Assembly: GCA_949752795.1 (NCBI GenBank)
Contig: OX457068.1
Location: 60,453,582-60,517,581 of the forward strand
Source of the DNA: Hyperoodon ampullatus
Lineage: Eukaryota > Chordata > Mammalia > Artiodactyla > Ziphiidae
Length of the DNA stretch: 64,000 bases
Direction: 5' to 3'
Of the stretch, positions 59,931-64,000 are shown in pieces. The notes beneath the pieces were generated by a model. That model saw only the letters and a program-made list of their open reading frames with translations. It was not told where the DNA came from and searched no databases. A program made the translations under genes and the position numbers. Position 1 is the first letter of the stretch; each line of letters starts with the position of its first letter.

Positions 59931-62515
59931 ATATCATTTATAATCTTATACCAATTGGTAACTACAGATTATTTTGTTATTTTTCATTAATAATAACCAT
60001 ATAACTATTATTATCATCACTATGACTGCCATTTCTACTATACCATTAGTATTATTTCTATCACAATTACTATGTATTTCTAGGAACTGAAAATTAGTTA
60101 TAGTTATATAGCATTGTCACTACTTTTCAAGGACAATAAATATACAGTTGATCTGATTTCATTGCAAAATTAGGTTTCATTATCAGTGCATTTTAGAATA
60201 TTTGTTTTTTAACTCAAAGCAGTTTTTTTCTCCCTCTGTCTTAATCAATCAGTAGAGCATTTTGTGATGGTATCGTTCCATGAAAGTCAAAGTGATTATT
60301 TTCAAACTAATTTTACCTCTTGTCTTCATTGACTGATGGCTAATTTGTCTTGAAAATTCATTGAAATTGGTTTGATAAACAGTCAAATGAACACAGTCGT
60401 GAAATACATAATTTGTGGAATCTGAAGGAATCAGATTTGTTTTTATTGATCACTTTCTTAATAAAATAAAAAATTTAATAAAGTGCAATTTCTGGAAGAT
60501 GATTCACACAGACTTCTGGTTTTAGGGTGTTCAAAACTCCAACATGACCTTTTCCTTAATGAAAATTCTGACTATAAATTTGTAAATGGGGATTATGGGA
60601 CAACACATATAAAATGACTTCCAAGTTGCTATAATATTTCTACTTCTTTTTATTTTATTTCCAGAGAGGGCATGTTAAACTATTTCAGAACTGTCTATTG
60701 TCTAGTGCTTTTAATCTAATCATCAACTGTATTAAATTTTATAATTATATCAATTAATTAGATACTTGTTTTGATTAAATGTACAAAGATATAGAAAATA
60801 TAGCCTCTTCTATGCTGGAGTCTGAAATATAGTTAGTATTAACAGGATATGTGATTTAAAATCATTAATAATGTAAAATTATTAGAACCTTATTCAAGAT
60901 ATAAGATGGAAGACTACAGATGTCAAAACTTCTTGAAGAAAAGATATATCACTGAGGGCTGGGACTGTCAAAATAGCCTTTGTAAAAGTCACAGAGCTTC
61001 AGGTAAGCCTCACCAACTAGGAAAACTAAAATAGGGAAAGAAAAGAATAGAGGATATTTTAGGTAGGGAGATATTATATGCAAAAGCACAGAATTAACAA
61101 TGTCCATGTTGTGTTTAGGAGACTTTGCATAGGTTAGTTGTATCAAGAAGAAAGTTTGTATAAATAAATAGCAAGAAAAAAAGCTGGTGAGCAATTTGAA
61201 GAATTAGGTTAAAACCTTGAATATTGATATTAATAGATATCATTTGTAAAGCACAAATATGGTGCTAAAACCCATAAACAATAAATTTGGAAGCATTTAA
61301 TCTTGATAGCGGCCCTATGACATAAGAAAAATGAACTTATAACTTATTCTATATCAAGGAGCTAAGTCTTTAAAACAGGAATTATTCCATTTACCATTCC
61401 AGAGTCTATAGATGGTAGTGACTTAGACTTGAATTAGAGAAGATGATAGATGTAACCTGCTTAAACAACAACAACAAAACTAATCTAAAACTGATATGTG
61501 TCTAGAGTCTTTTGAAATGAGAAGGGTCTGAATATGGAAGACTTGTTACACAACCTAAGTAATACATAAATGAGTGATGAAGGCTCAAGTAGAATTATAA
61601 AATTATGTATTATGGAAAAGAATAAAGAATTAAATTTTTAAAATATTATGAAGGAAACATTAATAGAGTTTGGAGACTGACAACATGTGAAAGAGGAAAT
61701 AATGACTTGAAGGCAATGGGGGAGTGTATACTGTCATATACAGACAAAAATAAATTAAATGAGAATGCTAATTTTACTAGAAAACTGGAGCTATGTCTTT
61801 TAACTAGGGTGATTTTAAGGTGACAAAGGATTTCAAGGTAAATCATTCTAGCAAGCAGAAATTCTAGAAGTAATTTGACAATAATATATATTTGGGATTC
61901 ACTAATTTTAAAAGTTATAGTAGACACCAGTTTTTTTGTGTGTGACCATTTTTCTCTTCTACAATCACTTTTATGAGGACTGCCCATTAACACACATGGC
62001 TTTACAGGAGTAGCTGTGTTTGTATAATATGAGATTAATCTCACACTACACTTGTGTTCCAAGAGTGGGAAGCTGTCAAAAGTTTGGCCAATCAACATTT
62101 TTCTCCAGATATTTTGAGTTAGACTAAGCAGTTCCTAAAAGAGGAGACTAAAATAGTCAGTAATGTCTACTTTCCATGACTGGCATTGGTAAATAAAGAA
62201 AATTTGCCTGGAGCAAAAGCCAAGAATAAAGCAGATATATAAAGAGAAACAGAGATGGGAGACAGAGAAAGAGGATTCTGTGCCCTGAATCACTATTTTA
62301 GTCTATTTCTGAGGCCAAGCTACAAGTCCACCTTTTGAGTTCCTGGAGACATCATACATCCTAATAACAAATGGCTCTCTTTACATAAATAGGTTTGTCA
62401 GATTTGACAATATATAGCACTCCTAGTTACATGTGAAGTTCAGATAAACAATGAATACATTTGTTTCAGTATAAGTATGTCACATGCAATAATTGTGGCA
62501 TACTTATATTTAAAA
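59931..62515. other. Anonymous AT-rich DNA with a MIR fragment
   Basis: No gene is recognised. The segment 61235-61440 (CATTTGTAAAGCACAAATATGG, GCATTTAATCTTGATAGCGGCCCTATGAC by position 61297-61322, GAGCTAAGTC) looks like a MIR in + orientation. The 150-codon - frame at 61646-62098 has no recognisable domain. Confidence 0.45.
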
Positions 62516-62519
62516 AATA

Positions 62520-62949
62520 TCTCTACTAGTTGTTTATCTTATTAAAAGAAAAACTGAGACATATTAAAAATTATGAGTTTATTTGAGCAAAAATCCATTT
62601 GAATCAGACAGCATCCAATCTAGCAGATAGATGGGCTCTCTGAAGACTTTTATAGGCAGAAGGGAGCAGAAACAGGTATTATACAAGGCCAAAAAAGAAA
62701 AAGTGGGTTGGTTATTGCAAGGTTACTGTCCTTTAGGGGATGGCAGGAGTCTATCAGGAAAATTATATAACTAGTGCTGATCAGGTGATTCCTGATTGGT
62801 TTAAGATTCCATTTCTGGGAAAGCTAAAATGGTAATTAAGTCTGTGTTTGGTGATGCGAGGCTTAGCATGAACAACTCCACTTGGGGCCTGTTGTCTTGT
62901 TTTTAAACAGTCTGAGTTTCACATTTAACTGGGTAGCCTGCATTTTATC
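62520..62949. repeat. Possible LTR-type ancient repeat
   Basis: The segments TTTATTTGAGCAAAAATCC, CAGACAGCATCCAATCTAGC, AGACTTTTATAGGCAGAAGG and GATTCCTGATTGGTTTAAGATT have the look of an old retroviral-type LTR. Neither ends nor family can be fixed. Confidence 0.4.
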
Positions 62950-62953
62950 CAGC

Positions 62954-63413
62954 TGTTGCAGGAGAGAGAAATGTCACATGCCAGGACATGCGCTAGTGCC
63001 TGGGACAGCTCACCAAGTGAGGGTCCTTGGCTTCACACAGGAAAGAATTCCAGAGCAAGCCAAAGTAAAGTGAAAGCAAGTATATTTAGAGAGATACACA
63101 TTCCATAAGCAGAATGCGGTTGTTTCAGAAGGGGAGAGCGGCGGCGGGGTGTGGAGGTGGTTAGTTTTAACGGCTGGGTAATTTGAGTGGGAGGAATAGA
63201 CTATTTGAGAGAAGGGGTGGGGATTTCCAGGAATTGGGTTCCTGCCCCCTTTTTCCCTTTTATAGTAATCTTTGTAGGTGTCATGGCATGAGGGGGAGTG
63301 ACTTTTACTATTATAGCAAAGGTATAATGGGCTAATGACCGAGCCATCCTTGATGCCATTTTGGCTTTAGCTGATTCCAGCTGGTTTTTGTTGTATCCTG
63401 ATCCTTTTCAACA
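62954..63413 (-). mobile_element. Retroviral-type LTR, probably solo (artiodactyl-type)
   Basis: The 460-bp block begins TGTTGC and ends TTCAACA on the + strand, giving TGTTG...CAACA inverted termini. On the - strand a TATA-like ACTATAAAAGGG lies near 63255-63266 and the order of motifs (GGAATTCTTTCCTGTGTGAAG near the 3' side) suits an LTR. No gag, pol or env remnants are seen next to it, so it is probably a solo LTR. A 7-bp direct repeat CAGCTGT (62950-62956 and 63412-63418) overlaps both ends, so exact limits and duplication are ambiguous. Confidence 0.7.
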
Positions 63414-63730
63414 GCTGTATCCCCCCTCATTCTTTTAATGGTTGTGCCCTGCCTATTTCCTTCCTGTCTCATAGCAACCTTATATGTGAGCCATTTAGAG
63501 TTAGTTGGTTACTGTTTTTTCTAGCCAAAATACTCCTAAAATCGGATCATTGCATTTCTGAGGGAGGAAATAAGATAAGTATGAGATATGAGTCTTAGGA
63601 GAGACCCATAATCAATTCCGTGGTCTTCTAATTTACTGATCTCCCAAAGCATTGTAATGCCCATCCTTGGTCAATAATCATATCTTCAATTTGAAAAAAA
63701 ACTGCTTATTTTTCATATAACTTATGCTTG
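63414..63730. other. Anonymous DNA
   Basis: Nothing recognised; it may continue the older repeat interrupted by the LTR. Confidence 0.4.
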
Positions 63731-63734
63731 GATC

Positions 63735-63845
63735 ATTCATAAGAACCAAAGACTTTGATAGCAGAGACCATGTCATTGTGTGTGCATTTCCCACAGCACT
63801 TAACTCGGGCCTGGCCACGAAATGAACACTAAATAAATAAGAGTG
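63735..63845 (+). repeat. L2-type LINE 3' end
   Basis: TAGCAGAGACCATGTCATTG, CCCACAGCACTTAACTCGGGCCTGG by position 63791-63815, and GAACACTAAATAAATAAGAGTGA match the L2 3' terminal order. Confidence 0.7.
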
Positions 63846-64000
63846 AGACTGAAATTTTCATTATATAGATTACAGGCATAATTAGCTCTCTGTTTTCTAA
63901 ACTGTTTTTTGCTCCTTATGTCCTAAATTACATTTGAGATTCTTTGAAAGTTGAGAAGGCTTAGAGAACCCACAGTGTTATATTAGCATTGAAATGAAGA

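Noticed and set aside
61646..62098. 150-codon frame on the - strand
   Set aside because: No recognisable domain, low-complexity surroundings and no exon signals that I could support.

Overview
This is a window of mammalian nuclear DNA with no recognisable cellular protein-coding gene. The host is almost certainly a cetacean, or a close cetartiodactyl relative. The main evidence is a set of tRNA-derived SINEs beginning CTTCCCTGGTGGCGCAGTGG and ending in a GAGAGGCCCGCGTACC-A(n) tail, the young CHR-type SINE of whales and dolphins. Longer, older CHR-type relatives and LINE-1 elements with artiodactyl-type 3' ends are also present. The single-copy background is AT-rich and intron- or intergenic-like, carrying eroded MIR, L2 and MER5-type fragments.

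Layout. 1-3415: 3' half of a young L1 (L1-A, + strand; its 5' part lies outside the window). 3416-13150: mostly anonymous sequence with MIR fragments, a (TA)n tract at 8992-9055 and an L1 3' scrap. 13152-21246: a decayed full-length L1 (L1-B, +). Its ORF2 is interrupted by a dimer of two young SINEs inside one target-site duplication. Its 3' end holds a reverse-inserted, poly(A)-tailed copy of the 28S rRNA 3' end plus about 600 nt of downstream rDNA spacer (21262-22340). 22500-31035: older L1 fragments, one interrupted by an L1 with a twin-priming inversion (29269-30802). 32103-40010: a second decayed full-length L1 (L1-C, +) with an antisense SINE in its 5' UTR. 40826-46129: three more SINEs, each with a recognisable duplication. 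46142-52330: anonymous DNA with MER5-like, L2 and old L1 remnants. 52338-58498: a full-length young L1 on the - strand (L1-D) with a 13-bp duplication. 58512-64000: anonymous DNA, MIR and L2 remnants, and a roughly 460-bp retroviral-type LTR at 62954-63413.

How the parts relate. L1-D is the best preserved element. ORF1 is open, and ORF2 is one uninterrupted frame of 1275 codons except for two single-base nonsense changes; it also has one lost zinc-knuckle cysteine. L1 machinery of this kind explains the other young insertions: the SINEs and the rRNA retrocopy carry poly(A) tails and target-site duplications, and the rRNA copy and L1-D sit at TTTT/AA-type cleavage sites. The nested order gives relative ages: old L1s, then L1-B and L1-C, then the SINE dimer and the rRNA copy. 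L1-A and L1-D are placed as young by their mutual similarity and limited decay.

The most unusual items are the polyadenylated 28S/3'-ETS retrocopy, the two-SINE unit inside a single duplication, and the near-coding-competent L1-D. All identifications come from reading the sequence and recalling family consensus features; no database search was run.
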